From positions 1-64,000 of the forward strand of contig DJGZ01000083.1 of NCBI GenBank assembly GCA_002433025.1: 64,000 nt of DNA, in the 5' to 3' direction. The position numbers and the translations under genes are program-made. The first letter of the stretch is position 1, and each line of letters starts with the position of its first letter. The notes under the pieces were generated by a model that was given only the letters and a program-made list of their open reading frames with translations, had not been told where the DNA came from and did no database searches. Below, piece after piece: positions 51,624 to 61,461 of the stretch. This stretch comes from Bacteroidales bacterium UBA5833 (lineage in GTDB: Bacteria; Bacteroidota; Bacteroidia; Bacteroidales; Lentimicrobiaceae).

Positions 51624-53111
51624 CTATTCGACGTCTGGAATGTCGTTGAAATTGAAAAGTATCCGTCGTCCTTCAATAAAGTCGAACAGTGTCAGTTTAC
51701 GTAGCTCGTAGAAACTGCGCCAGTACGATGAGAGCGATGCAATATAACCTTGCTGGGCATTATCTTTTTCCGTCTGGGCCAGATTCAGGTCTATAATACC
51801 GATCTTACCGATCAGGTAACGCTGCTTGGTGACTTCGTAACGCTTCACGGCTACAGTATCGCTTTTGGCGGCAATTTCAAGCTGTCTCCGCTGCATATTG
51901 AACTGCATCACTTTCAGAAAAATTTCCTGATCAAAATCTATCATTTCCTGTTGTACGGCAGTACGTTCCAGTTCGCGGTCCGATTCGGCCAGTTTGATTT
52001 TTCCCCGGGTCAATCCCCAGTCGAGAATGGGTACCTGTATTCCAAGTACCAGCCGCTGCTGATCCTGAGGATTTTTGTAAACTTTACTGAAGTCAGAGGA
52101 GCTTTGGGTCAGTCCGTAAACAGCATAAAGGTTTGCATTAAAGCGGTTTTCAGCCTTTGCTTTATTCACGCCACTTTCAGCGACTATCATCCTGCGATCG
52201 AAGGCCAGGGCATCGGAGCGGTTTTCGCGTCCTTCATTCACGGCCAGTTGTGCATCGATCACCGGAGCAGCTGGCGCCGATGGCGCAATCAGTTGCAAAG
52301 ACACATCTTCGGGTATACGAAGAAATGATTTCAGGCTGAACATTTTCATTTCCACCTCCAGGCTGGCACTTTCAACGGCAGCGCGGGCATTGAGGAGACT
52401 CAGTTCAATCTGCAGCAATTCATTTTCGGCAATGGTACCGATGTTAAACCTTCCCCTGGCGATCTGATAAAGGGTATCGTTGTTTGCCAGGTTGATCTGT
52501 TGAATTCTCTGGCGTATCTGTGCATCCAGCAGGCTGAAAAACAGATTGACAGCCGAGATGCTTACCTGCTCCACATCTTCGATATATCTGCGTTCAGCTT
52601 CGTTGTAGCGCATTGGCTCCACCCTGCGTGCCCAGCGGAAAGGATTATAGTTGAACAAAGGCTGCCTTATTCCGATGTTGAGGGGAGAAGAGAGGTAAGA
52701 AGTGACAGTACTGTCGCTGAAGAGGTCGATACGCTGAAGATCTGAGTTAAGAAACACCTGTCCTCCGGTTAACCCGATATTTTTGGAAAGGGACAGGCCA
52801 GCTGTATAATTGGCCAGGTTACGTTCATAGAAAAAATCCCCTTCGGGAGTGGTGATTTTCTCAATACTCCGGCTCAGGCTGGGCAGGGTTCCGTCGAGGG
52901 TGAGCATAGGCATCAATCCCGCCTTATAATTCCGGTACTGCCAGTAACTACTCCTGAACCGGTGCTGTGCAACCAGAGCATCGGGCGATTGTCTTTTGGC
53001 TATCTCAATTACCTCGGGTAAGGTAAGAACTTTAACCCGGGCCTGGGCATGTGCCGAACCGAGCGCTGAAACAATCAGAATAATGAGAAAAGAAAATTTT
53101 AAACTACGCAT
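51624..53111 (-). CDS. TolC-family outer-membrane efflux protein
   Basis: This 495-residue outer-membrane duct has a signal peptide (1-22, ending SAHA). Two repeated halves of long coiled-coil helices (about 180-280 and 380-470) and short strand segments match OEP/TolC proteins. It completes the tripartite exporter with the MacB-like permease and adaptor encoded upstream. The gap to the permease gene is 62 nt, so the unit is likely polycistronic in the order adaptor-permease-TolC. The exported substrate is unknown. Confidence 0.92.
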   Translation of the reverse strand: MRSLKFSFLIILIVSALGSAHAQARVKVLTLPEVIEIAKRQSPDALVAQHRFRSSYWQYRNYKAGLMPMLTLDGTLPSLSRSIEKITTPEGDFFYERNLANYTAGLSLSKNIGLTGGQVFLNSDLQRIDLFSDSTVTSYLSSPLNIGIRQPLFNYNPFRWARRVEPMRYNEAERRYIEDVEQVSISAVNLFFSLLDAQIRQRIQQINLANNDTLYQIARGRFNIGTIAENELLQIELSLLNARAAVESASLEVEMKMFSLKSFLRIPEDVSLQLIAPSAPAAPVIDAQLAVNEGRENRSDALAFDRRMIVAESGVNKAKAENRFNANLYAVYGLTQSSSDFSKVYKNPQDQQRLVLGIQVPILDWGLTRGKIKLAESDRELERTAVQQEMIDFDQEIFLKVMQFNMQRRQLEIAAKSDTVAVKRYEVTKQRYLIGKIGIIDLNLAQTEKDNAQQGYIASLSSYWRSFYELRKLTLFDFIEGRRILFNFNDIPDVE

Positions 53112-53173
53112 TTTGAATAACCTTAAATCCGATGATTGCTGATTTTGCTGTCACGAATATGTATCAAATGATT

Positions 53174-54553
53174 TTACTCATACCGGAGAGAAGTCACCGG
53201 ATCCTGCATCGCGGCTTTTTTGGCCGGCATATAACCGAAGGCAATTCCAACTGTAGCTGAAACGCCGAAAGAAATTACAATGGAGGCCACTGAAACGATG
53301 GTAAGAATCCCTGCAACTTCCATAATGATTTTCGCAAGGGCCATGCCCAGGAAAATGCCGACAATCCCGCCGGAAAGACTGATCAGGGTAGCTTCGGCAA
53401 GGAACTGAAAAATAACATCTTTCCGCGTGGCCCCGGTAGCCATACGGATACCGATCTCCTTGGTGCGTTCCATCACTGAAGCAAGCATAATGTTCATAAT
53501 TCCTATACCGCCGACAATGAGTGAAATGCTGGCAATGGCCCCAAGCACGATATTAAAAATATCCTTTGTACGTTGTTCCTGCTTCAGCAGGAGTTCGGGT
53601 ACCTTGATCTCGAAATCATCCACTCCGGCATGCCGGCGTTTAAGCATCCGCTGAATGATTTCCGATGTCTGGCCGATCAGGTTGGTTTCTTTTACCTGTA
53701 CAACAATTTTATCTATCTGGTTTGCAATGCCCTCATCGCTTCCGCCGGAAGAAGAGAACGACATAAAGCCGCCATCAATGACCATACTACCACTGCTCCC
53801 TCCCCTGATCATGGCCGTTGTAACCATAGAACGGTCGCGGTAACGCAGAAGCATCGTTTGAATAGGCGCATAAACCTGGTTATTGTAATCGCTGATGCCC
53901 AGGTTTTCCGAAATATCGGCATTCACGGCGCGGCTTTGTAATACACCAACAACCTTGAGCCAGACGTTTCCGCACTTTACATGTTTTCCGACCGGATCGG
54001 CATGGGGGAATAACTTTGCTTTGATGGTAGCCCCGAGAATGCAGACCGCTTTTCCTTCGCGCAACTGCTCTTCGTTAAACATCTCTCCCCGCTCGAGGGG
54101 GAGGCTGAAAACATCGAAAAAGCCGGGGGTGACACCGCTTACTTTCCCGTAGGTACTCACCCCTTCTGATATAATTACAGATTCATACACCACTTCCGGG
54201 CTGACCTTCTCAACAGAAGGTATAATGGCCGCAATACTGGCTGCATCGGCAAGCGTTAATCCCGGAGAGAATTTTTCAGTAGCCTTCTTTCCCTGTCCGT
54301 TCTCCTTGGCAGCTTCCTCCATTTTTGACTCCACCTTAGGCATGATGATGATGTTGTTGACCCCCACCAGTTTCATCTGTTCAAGAATCTCCTGTTTTGC
54401 CCCGTTGCCGATGGCAAGCATGGCAATTACCGCAGCTACACCAAAGATTATTCCCAGCGCTGTGAGCATAGAACGGAATCTGTTGGCAAAAACAGCTTCC
54501 AGCGCAATGGTAAGTATGTAGAGTTTCCGGCCGGTGAAAAATATTTTTTTCAT
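53174..54553 (-). CDS. MacB-type ABC transporter permease (no ATPase domain)
   Basis: This 459-residue integral membrane protein has the MacB periplasmic core domain and FtsX/MacB permease fold. One helix (about 25-45, LTALGIIFGVAAVIAMLA) precedes a large periplasmic domain, followed by three C-terminal helices (about 340-445). The C-terminal motif GIMNIMLASVMERTKEIGIRMATGATRKDVI is typical. MacB itself carries an N-terminal ATPase; here none is fused and no separate ATP-binding subunit gene is nearby. The adaptor gene lies 27 nt upstream. It probably exports a small molecule, peptide or lipoprotein-like cargo. Confidence 0.9.
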   Translation of the reverse strand: MKKIFFTGRKLYILTIALEAVFANRFRSMLTALGIIFGVAAVIAMLAIGNGAKQEILEQMKLVGVNNIIIMPKVESKMEEAAKENGQGKKATEKFSPGLTLADAASIAAIIPSVEKVSPEVVYESVIISEGVSTYGKVSGVTPGFFDVFSLPLERGEMFNEEQLREGKAVCILGATIKAKLFPHADPVGKHVKCGNVWLKVVGVLQSRAVNADISENLGISDYNNQVYAPIQTMLLRYRDRSMVTTAMIRGGSSGSMVIDGGFMSFSSSGGSDEGIANQIDKIVVQVKETNLIGQTSEIIQRMLKRRHAGVDDFEIKVPELLLKQEQRTKDIFNIVLGAIASISLIVGGIGIMNIMLASVMERTKEIGIRMATGATRKDVIFQFLAEATLISLSGGIVGIFLGMALAKIIMEVAGILTIVSVASIVISFGVSATVGIAFGYMPAKKAAMQDPVTSLRYE

Positions 54554-54580
54554 GAATCAATTGCTGTTATCACTGAACAT

Positions 54581-55831
54581 CTACAAACCAACCAGTTTCC
54601 ATTCTATCGCATGCTCGGGCGGAGACAGATAAACCTCCTCCCCTTCTTTCAATCCTCCGGTAATAATGATCTGGTTTTCGTTGGTAACACCGGTTTTAAC
54701 CTGCTGGCGGACCTGTCCTGAAGTTTTATAAACAAAGGAGATGCTGTCGCTGGTATGCACACATTCTATCGGCAGGAAAAACACATCCGGGATCACAGAG
54801 GTGATGATGGTATTTTTTGTTGTCATGGCCGGACGAAGTATGGAATCAAATTCATTTACCCTGATCCTGACTTCAAAAACCTTGGCATTTGAGTTCCGCA
54901 TCTGCTCACCAATATTGGCCACTTCGGTTACTTCACCGGTATATTTCCTGTCGGGAAAGGCATCCACACCAATCTGCACCTTCTGTCCGGTTTTTACTTT
55001 GCTGATGTCTATTTCATTTACATACGTTTTCGATATCATTTCATTAAGGTTTGGCAGGGTTGCCACCACATTGTCCCAGGAACTCATGGTTGATCCGATC
55101 CCCATCTTTGACCCGTCCCAGTTGCGTTTATAGATCAGCATACCGGGTTTTGGCGCAGTAACGGTAAAGCCTTTCAGCACATCCCTTATCTGTTCAAGCC
55201 TGCGCTGCGCCTGGGTATACGACGCAGCCACTTCCTGCATGTTTGCGTTATTTTTATCCGAACGGAGTTTGTAATTTTTTTCCGCCTGCTGATAGGCACG
55301 CTGGGCCTTTTCCAGCTCGATGCGGGCCTGACGCTGGGTTGCAGGCGGCTCATAAATGGATTGCTCTACAGTAATCTGGCGTTCCTCAAGTGCATACTTC
55401 AGGTTAATCAGTTCTTCACGGGCCGCCCGCATATCAATGGAGGTATCAAGCTTTGTTTTCACAAACTGCGACTCCAGCTTCTCCAATTCACTCTCCAGGT
55501 CTTTCAATCGGTTGGTAATCTCCGTACGGTCGAGGGTTGCCACATACTGACCGGAGTCAACAATGGTTCCTTCAGGAATGATATCACTGATCTGAACCTG
55601 CCATATCCGTACTTCACGCAAGCCGGGAGGGCCCAGGATATTTTCGGAATTTTTAGCCTCAAGCTCCCCGCTGGTGGTAACATTGATGCTGAAGTCACCA
55701 TAAAGTACTTTTGTTGTTACCGCGGGGCCGGATTTCCCGGAATTAGAGAAATAATACCAACTTGCAAGCAGGGCCAGGATAACAACCGGAAATATATACC
55801 AGAATTTCCGGCCAGGTTTTGGTAATGACAT
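54581..55831 (-). CDS. HlyD/MacA-type membrane fusion protein (efflux adaptor)
   Basis: This 416-residue adaptor has an N-terminal anchor helix (about 10-27, WYIFPVVILALLASWYYF) and a barrel-sandwich/lipoyl half (GDFSINVTTSGELEA). A long coiled-coil hairpin (about 95-200, rich in Glu/Arg) and the C-terminal beta domain (IPDVFFLPIECVHTSDSIS) follow. It joins the permease to TolC. The ATG at 55831 (MSLPKPGRK) is preferred to the TTG at 55855. A -7 box at 55889-55896 supports transcription start about 50 nt upstream. Confidence 0.9.
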   Translation of the reverse strand: MSLPKPGRKFWYIFPVVILALLASWYYFSNSGKSGPAVTTKVLYGDFSINVTTSGELEAKNSENILGPPGLREVRIWQVQISDIIPEGTIVDSGQYVATLDRTEITNRLKDLESELEKLESQFVKTKLDTSIDMRAAREELINLKYALEERQITVEQSIYEPPATQRQARIELEKAQRAYQQAEKNYKLRSDKNNANMQEVAASYTQAQRRLEQIRDVLKGFTVTAPKPGMLIYKRNWDGSKMGIGSTMSSWDNVVATLPNLNEMISKTYVNEIDISKVKTGQKVQIGVDAFPDRKYTGEVTEVANIGEQMRNSNAKVFEVRIRVNEFDSILRPAMTTKNTIITSVIPDVFFLPIECVHTSDSISFVYKTSGQVRQQVKTGVTNENQIIITGGLKEGEEVYLSPPEHAIEWKLVGL

Positions 55832-56140
55832 AAGAAAACGATTAATACTGATCAATAATATTGAAAATATCTTTATTCAAGGTAACGGCAAATTTAGCCA
55901 TTTATTGAGTTTGCATAAAAGAAAGCTGAAATAAACATGCATGTTTGATGAGGGTCCAAACCATCAGCAACTCGCGCTGTAACGGGATAAACCGGGCGAA
56001 AACAGGCAGCCCGTTCAGCATAATCTCCCGATCAGAAAACCGGGTTATAAATCACTAAGCCGTCACTAATACTCCGGGGAATATCCCTGAACGCCATGCA
56101 TAAGCCGAACAGCTATGTTCAAACGTTGATCAGCGCCTGA
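55832..56140. other. Non-coding gap upstream of the adaptor gene
   Basis: It holds the adaptor promoter box and the 3' flank of the MoxR gene, transcribed the same way. No ORF, tRNA or strong hairpin was seen. Confidence 0.5.
55889..55896 (-). promoter_or_regulatory. -7 promoter box of exporter operon
   Basis: The minus strand reads TAAATTTG, matching TAnnTTTG, upstream of the adaptor gene. Confidence 0.6.
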
Positions 56141-57133
56141 TTATTTAAGCAATTCCTCCACAATTTGTTTCACACCGATGCCTTCCGCTTCGGCTTTGTA
56201 ATTCCGCACGATGCGATGCCGGAGAATGCTGGTGGCTACCGCCTGAACATCTTCAATATCCGGCGAATACTTGCCACGGATGGCAGCATGGCATTTGGCC
56301 CCGAGAATCAGGTATTGCGATGCGCGGGGACCTGCTCCCCAGGTAAGATAGAGATTGGTCCAGGGGTGGGCCATTTCCGTGCCGGGACGGGTACGTGAAG
56401 CCAGCCTTACAGCATACTCATAAACGTTGTCGGCAACGGGAATGCGGCGGATCAGGTTCTGGAAATACATGATCTCTTCGCCGGTCAGCACCACCGAAGG
56501 CGCCGATGTTTTTTCTGTCGTGGTATTTTTAACGACATCTATTTCCTGTCCGAACGTAGGATAATCCAACCAGATATTGAACATAAAACGGTCGAGCTGG
56601 GCTTCGGGCAGGGGGTAAGTTCCCTCCTGTTCTATCGGGTTCTGGGTAGCCAGCACAAAAAAAGGTTCAGCAAGCAAGTGACTTTCACCGGCAACGGTTA
56701 CTGCCTTTTCCTGCATGGCCTCAAGCAAAGCCGACTGGGTTTTGGGCGGGGTTCTGTTGATTTCATCAGCCAGGATGATATTGGCAAAAACCGGCCCCTT
56801 CAGGAATTTAAATCTGCGGTTTTCATCGAGGATTTCGGTTCCAAGAATATCCGAAGGCATCAGGTCAGGGGTAAACTGTATACGGCTGTATGAAAGTCCC
56901 AGCGAACGCGCGATGGTATTCACCAGCAGGGTTTTTGCCAGTCCCGGCACCCCTACCAACAGGGCATGCCCTTTACTGAAAATGCAGATCAGCACATCTT
57001 TTACTACATCATTCTGACCTACAATTACTTTGCCTATTTCGGCAGTCAGTATCCTGTATTTATCAACAAAGGCGTCCACCGCCTCAACATCGCTTTTATA
57101 AGGAGTCATAATTAAATTCTTTAACAGGTTCAT
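56141..57133 (-). CDS. MoxR-family AAA+ ATPase
   Basis: This 330-residue chaperone-like ATPase has Walker A GVPGLAKTLL (about 60-69), Walker B IILADEINRTPPKTQSALLEAM, sensor ATQNPIEQEGTYPLPEAQLDRFMF and a C-terminal lid. MoxR ATPases assist assembly of enzyme complexes and often neighbour VWA-domain proteins (BatA, DUF58); none lies within the window downstream of this gene. Its ATG directly abuts the stop of the surA-like gene (TAA|ATG), so they are co-transcribed. An internal ATG (57109) may be the real start. Confidence 0.92.
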   Translation of the reverse strand: MNLLKNLIMTPYKSDVEAVDAFVDKYRILTAEIGKVIVGQNDVVKDVLICIFSKGHALLVGVPGLAKTLLVNTIARSLGLSYSRIQFTPDLMPSDILGTEILDENRRFKFLKGPVFANIILADEINRTPPKTQSALLEAMQEKAVTVAGESHLLAEPFFVLATQNPIEQEGTYPLPEAQLDRFMFNIWLDYPTFGQEIDVVKNTTTEKTSAPSVVLTGEEIMYFQNLIRRIPVADNVYEYAVRLASRTRPGTEMAHPWTNLYLTWGAGPRASQYLILGAKCHAAIRGKYSPDIEDVQAVATSILRHRIVRNYKAEAEGIGVKQIVEELLK

Positions 57134-58486
57134 TTATCGAATGCTCCAGTTATGTTCAAAATTGCAATCCTGATAGCTTTCATTGATCCTGAAATAGGTT
57201 TTCCCGATCTTGTCACCGATCCATTTGTTGATCGCATCATCCTGTTTCTTATTGAGTGCCCACTGCTGAATGGTGCTGTAGTCGTCTTTCAGGTTGGCAC
57301 GGTGCGGTTCTGTTCTGGTTTTCAGGAAATAAAGGTTCAGCGTTTGTTTGGCCTCTTCATTCATCATTATCATCGGGCGCGACACATCACCCACGTTCAT
57401 TTTATCAATGGCAAAGAAGATTTTCGGATCCAGGTGCTTGGCCGAAAACCTGGTATTTCCGGTCATTTCATTTACCATCAGGCCTCCGCTGATTTTTCCG
57501 GGGTCATCTGAAAATTTCAACGCGGCTTCTTCAAAAGTCATCTGCTTATCGCGGATCAGCCCGGCAACACTGTCGAGCAAACGGGATGCCCTCGCCAGGT
57601 CTCCATCGGATATTTTGGGCATCAGCAGGATATGGCGGGTATTGATCATCTCGCCCCTTCGCTCAATCAACTGAATTACATGATATCCAGCCTTTGATTT
57701 AATAATATCGGATATTTCGCCCTTCTTTAACCCAAATGCTGCAGCCTCATACTCAGGATACAACTGACCGCGGCTTACAAAACCAACCTCTCCGCCCTTT
57801 TTTGCCGATCCCGGATCATCGGAGTACAACGCCGCCAGGGCGGCAAAGTTCTCTCCTTTAATCAATCGTTCACGCAGTGCCCGCAAACGGTCGCGCGTTG
57901 CATCCATCTCTTCCTTGCTGATCGATGGTTCCTTTACAATCCTTCCTACCTCATATTCCATCTCGATCAGCGGAATGCTGTCCTTCGGAATTCTGTTGAA
58001 AAAACTGCGCACTTCGGAAGGCGTTACCTTAATGTCCTTGACAAGCTTCTGCTGCACCTGATCAACCATCAGTTGTTCTTTCACCAGACTGCGGAACTCC
58101 TCCCTGATCTGGATCAATGGCTTTTTATAGAATTGTTCCAGCTTTTCCTGTGAACCAAACTGCTGTATGTAATACCTGAACCTTGCATCCATGGTCTGCT
58201 CGATTTCATCATCGGTAACCTGTATACTGTCGAGTTCTGCCTGGTTCAGCAACAATTTCTGAAACAACAGATCCTCCAGTATCCGGCAACGCGTGGCACG
58301 GGCGTCACTGATATTGCCCTGCATCCGAAACTGTATATACTGAGTTTCAATGTCAGATTGCAGGATATAATTGGCACCGACTACAGCAACCACTTCATCA
58401 ATCACCTGCTCCTGCGCATAACTCTTATCCGCGGCAACCAATATCATTATCAGTATCAGCAGTGCAACAGTTTTTTCTATCTTCAT
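57134..58486 (-). CDS. SurA-like periplasmic chaperone/peptidyl-prolyl isomerase
   Basis: This 450-residue exported protein has a signal peptide (1-24, ending SYAQ). A SurA N-terminal helical domain (DEVVAVVGANYILQSDIETQY, LEDLLFQKLLLNQAEL) precedes two parvulin domains (about 170-280 and 285-385). The first holds the typical GGEVGFVSRGQLYPEYEAAAFGLKKGEISDIIKSKAGYHVIQL; the second, starting TRHILLMP, is more degraded. It likely helps fold outer-membrane proteins. It is followed in the same operon by moxR and preceded by a lipoprotein of the same chaperone type. Confidence 0.92.
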   Translation of the reverse strand: MKIEKTVALLILIMILVAADKSYAQEQVIDEVVAVVGANYILQSDIETQYIQFRMQGNISDARATRCRILEDLLFQKLLLNQAELDSIQVTDDEIEQTMDARFRYYIQQFGSQEKLEQFYKKPLIQIREEFRSLVKEQLMVDQVQQKLVKDIKVTPSEVRSFFNRIPKDSIPLIEMEYEVGRIVKEPSISKEEMDATRDRLRALRERLIKGENFAALAALYSDDPGSAKKGGEVGFVSRGQLYPEYEAAAFGLKKGEISDIIKSKAGYHVIQLIERRGEMINTRHILLMPKISDGDLARASRLLDSVAGLIRDKQMTFEEAALKFSDDPGKISGGLMVNEMTGNTRFSAKHLDPKIFFAIDKMNVGDVSRPMIMMNEEAKQTLNLYFLKTRTEPHRANLKDDYSTIQQWALNKKQDDAINKWIGDKIGKTYFRINESYQDCNFEHNWSIR

Positions 58487-58512
58487 TTAGTAATAAATTA
58501 AACCCGGGTTAA

Positions 58513-59370
58513 TTAAAATATTTCAAACTCTTTGTTTTTCAATGCTTCCTGAAACACTTCCTCCTGCATCCGGTTGATCAGCTTCTGCTTGCGCATGTTC
58601 AGGATCATGTTCCGGATGCGATTAACTTCAAGGCTCAGGGGGGAAGTACTTTCCATGATCTTGTAATCGTTGAACCGGATAAGGTATATAAAAAGGGAAT
58701 CCCCGGTTTCGTGAAATGACCGGTTCTTCAGGAAGTTTTCCTGATCATATATTTCAAGCGGCAACTCGCGCATCAGGTCATTGAAAACGATCCAGTTCTC
58801 ATCATCGGGTCTGCACGAAATCGTTGATTTATCGCACAGTTCAATTAATTTCTCCATATCACCCGATTTGGATGACATCAGATATTGTTTCGCTTTTTTT
58901 GCCTGTGGGGAGTTTTCATAGCCCCGCGGGATTTTAACGTAGCTGACCCGGACTATATTTTCGCGCAACTGAAAATTACTTTCATTTTCATTATAAAACG
59001 TCCTGATCTCCTCATCGCTGACAACGGTATCGAGTTTTTGCCTGATCAATTCACTTTCATACTCATAGATAATAAGCGAATTGCGATAATTCTCCAGCTG
59101 TTTCTCAAAGTCCATTTTATCTTTTGGCAGGTTCCCCTGCGCATGGTGCAACAATACCTGCTGCCTGACCCAGTTATCGATATACTGCTGCGTAATTTCC
59201 AGACTATCGGCGGTAGAAACCCCGTCAGGAACCACACCGGCGAGCTCCGAACGGTACAAATATTTATCATACGCAAGGGCAATCACCTCTTCTTCAGGCT
59301 GATTGCCTATCAAGCGGCAGGCCGAGAAAAAAACAGCCGGAATCAAGAGAAAACGGGTCATTCGGGACAT
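58513..59370 (-). CDS. SurA/PpiC-related envelope lipoprotein
   Basis: This 285-residue lipoprotein precursor has the lipobox FFSAC (Cys18). The chaperone-like N-domain (SELAGVVPDGVSTADSLEITQQYIDNW, LDTVVSDEEIRTFYNENESNF) is shared with SurA/PpiD. The C-terminal half keeps only a weak parvulin outline (no clear GGxLGWF), so isomerase activity is doubtful. The start is at ATG 59370; the TTG at 59376 is less likely. Gaps of 10 and 26 nt to its neighbours place it in the folding-factor operon. Confidence 0.8.
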   Translation of the reverse strand: MSRMTRFLLIPAVFFSACRLIGNQPEEEVIALAYDKYLYRSELAGVVPDGVSTADSLEITQQYIDNWVRQQVLLHHAQGNLPKDKMDFEKQLENYRNSLIIYEYESELIRQKLDTVVSDEEIRTFYNENESNFQLRENIVRVSYVKIPRGYENSPQAKKAKQYLMSSKSGDMEKLIELCDKSTISCRPDDENWIVFNDLMRELPLEIYDQENFLKNRSFHETGDSLFIYLIRFNDYKIMESTSPLSLEVNRIRNMILNMRKQKLINRMQEEVFQEALKNKEFEIF

Positions 59371-59380
59371 TGGCAATCAT

Positions 59381-61369
59381 TTATTTTATAGAGGAAAGGA
59401 CCTCATCATACACCTTAAACGGATACCTGGCCCTTAACTCCCTGATCCATTCCTGCTCGAGGTAATTCTGGTAATCAGCAGTGATCAGCCCCCGGGCTTC
59501 ATTCAGTTTTCTGGGTTCCGGACTGAGCAGCGCATGGATATTCACCAGGCGGACCTTACCGTCATCTATTGATTCAGGTGCCAGCCCGGGTTTCCATTCA
59601 AGGCTGTCGATCAGTTCATCATCACCCTTCTGAAACTTACGGTGGTCAATCGTCAGCAATGAGGTTGTGTCAGTGTTAAACCGGGTCAGCATTTCAGTAT
59701 CGGTAAGGCCTTCGGCGATCGCTTTGCGTAAGCCGGCGATCATCTTATCATCAGTTGATTCAAGGGTATAAACCGTTGCATCCAGGCGCTGCTCCCACAT
59801 ATAGTTGCCCTTGTTTTGATTATAAAACGCTTCAAGTCCTGTAGTATCCTTCACTGCCTTTGACCATATCTTCTGATCGGTTAATTCAAACAACAGGATT
59901 CCATCCCGGTATTCCTTTACCAGCATTTTAAAATCAGGATACTTTGATTCGAGGCGTGAATCTTCATAAGCCAACAGAGTTTCATTTACGAATGTAGTAA
60001 ACATGCCGTTCACAAATGTCCTGATATCTTCTTTGGCACGTTTGCGCTGGTTTTTTGCAAGCCAGTTTGCAAAATCCTGCTGCGAGAAACTCTGGCGGCC
60101 AATGGTCATGATGGTTTTCTTTAATCCGGCAGCCTGTTGCGCCGACCATTTCGCACTGAAAATGGTATCAGTAACAACTTTGTAAAAATCATCCCTTGCT
60201 TTCAGGTTCTCGGTGTACTTATATTCGCGTCTGATCCGGTTGAGCAGTGCTTCTTCGCTCTTTTTGGCGCGGTCGCTGCGGGTCAGGCTCTGTTTCAATT
60301 CGTTGACAACATCTTCGTAGGCTCCTATATCTTTACGGTCGAGCAGCTTAACAATATGCCAGCCAAAGGAGGTAAGAAACGGTTTGGTGACATCATTCAG
60401 GTTTTTCAGTTTTGTGATTTCGCTGATAAACTCAGGAATCATTTTATTGGCGCCAAACCAGGGAAGTACGCCGCCTTTTGATGCAGTGGATTTGTCATCG
60501 GAGTTCTGTTCAGCCATACGGGCAAAATCCTCGCCGTTGAGAATGCGCGTGTAAACTTCCATTGCCTTTGCGGCTATCCTGGCGCTGTCTTCAGCAGAAG
60601 CATCGGCCGGCAGGCGCATCATGATGTGGGCCACCTGCACCCGTCCGAGTGCCGGTTTCCGGTCAGTTACCTTAATCAGGTGGTAGCCAAAGTCGCTGCG
60701 TACCGGCATCGACACCTCTCCTACCGGGGTATTATATGCTCCGGTTTCGAAAGGATAAACCATATCAAAAACGGTAAAATACCCGAGATCCCCGAGATTT
60801 CCCTTTATCGTACGGCCTTCCATCTGCCGGTCGCGTGCCGATAAATCATCGGATGCTTCCATGGCCACTTTTCCGAAGTCCTCACCTTTAAGTATCCGCT
60901 TACGAAGGTTCATCACTTTTTTGTAAGCCACCAGCGTATCGGCAGGCGCCGCGTTCCGGTCAACCCTGATCAGTATATGGCTGGCGCGGATGTCCGTCTT
61001 CTTACGGTCGTAGGCTTCCTGCAACAGCGATTTATTCATTTCCTCATCGATCAGATAAGGCTGCGCCAGCTGTTTGCGGTATCCGGCAAGCTCATCCCTG
61101 AACGAGCGCACCGTATCAAGGCCAAGTGCTTCCGCTTCCTTTACCTTCAACCTGAAATTAATATACAACTCCATGTACTCTTCCAGTGATTTGCGGTCGA
61201 GCACCTCGCTGTTCACATTGTTTTTCATGTAAACATTCAGAAACTCCGAGCGCGAAATCTCTTCTCCTGCCACATTCAGTATCACAGGATCACTATCCTG
61301 CGCAAAAACCGGAATTGCAGTAATCGTAAGGGAAATCAATACAATCAAACCAAATACTGACTTTTTCAT
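59381..61369 (-). CDS. PpiD/SurA-like double-parvulin peptidyl-prolyl isomerase
   Basis: This 662-residue exported protein has a signal peptide (1-23). An N-terminal chaperone segment (about 24-110) and two consecutive parvulin domains follow (about 115-235, IRASHILIRVD to FGYHLIKVTDRK; about 240-350, QVAHIMMRLP to FGWHIVKLLDRK), then a long helical C-terminal region (about 355-662). It probably helps fold periplasmic or outer-membrane proteins. It heads the run of three chaperone genes followed by moxR. Upstream, guaB is separated by 92 nt. Confidence 0.9.
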   Translation of the reverse strand: MKKSVFGLIVLISLTITAIPVFAQDSDPVILNVAGEEISRSEFLNVYMKNNVNSEVLDRKSLEEYMELYINFRLKVKEAEALGLDTVRSFRDELAGYRKQLAQPYLIDEEMNKSLLQEAYDRKKTDIRASHILIRVDRNAAPADTLVAYKKVMNLRKRILKGEDFGKVAMEASDDLSARDRQMEGRTIKGNLGDLGYFTVFDMVYPFETGAYNTPVGEVSMPVRSDFGYHLIKVTDRKPALGRVQVAHIMMRLPADASAEDSARIAAKAMEVYTRILNGEDFARMAEQNSDDKSTASKGGVLPWFGANKMIPEFISEITKLKNLNDVTKPFLTSFGWHIVKLLDRKDIGAYEDVVNELKQSLTRSDRAKKSEEALLNRIRREYKYTENLKARDDFYKVVTDTIFSAKWSAQQAAGLKKTIMTIGRQSFSQQDFANWLAKNQRKRAKEDIRTFVNGMFTTFVNETLLAYEDSRLESKYPDFKMLVKEYRDGILLFELTDQKIWSKAVKDTTGLEAFYNQNKGNYMWEQRLDATVYTLESTDDKMIAGLRKAIAEGLTDTEMLTRFNTDTTSLLTIDHRKFQKGDDELIDSLEWKPGLAPESIDDGKVRLVNIHALLSPEPRKLNEARGLITADYQNYLEQEWIRELRARYPFKVYDEVLSSIK

Positions 61370-61461
61370 TTTTTTATCGTTTTAATGCTTATCAATTGTT
61401 ACTGTTTTAACTCACGAAGTTTTCGCAAAACTGCTGGTTAAAGAGCCGGAACCATTTAATT

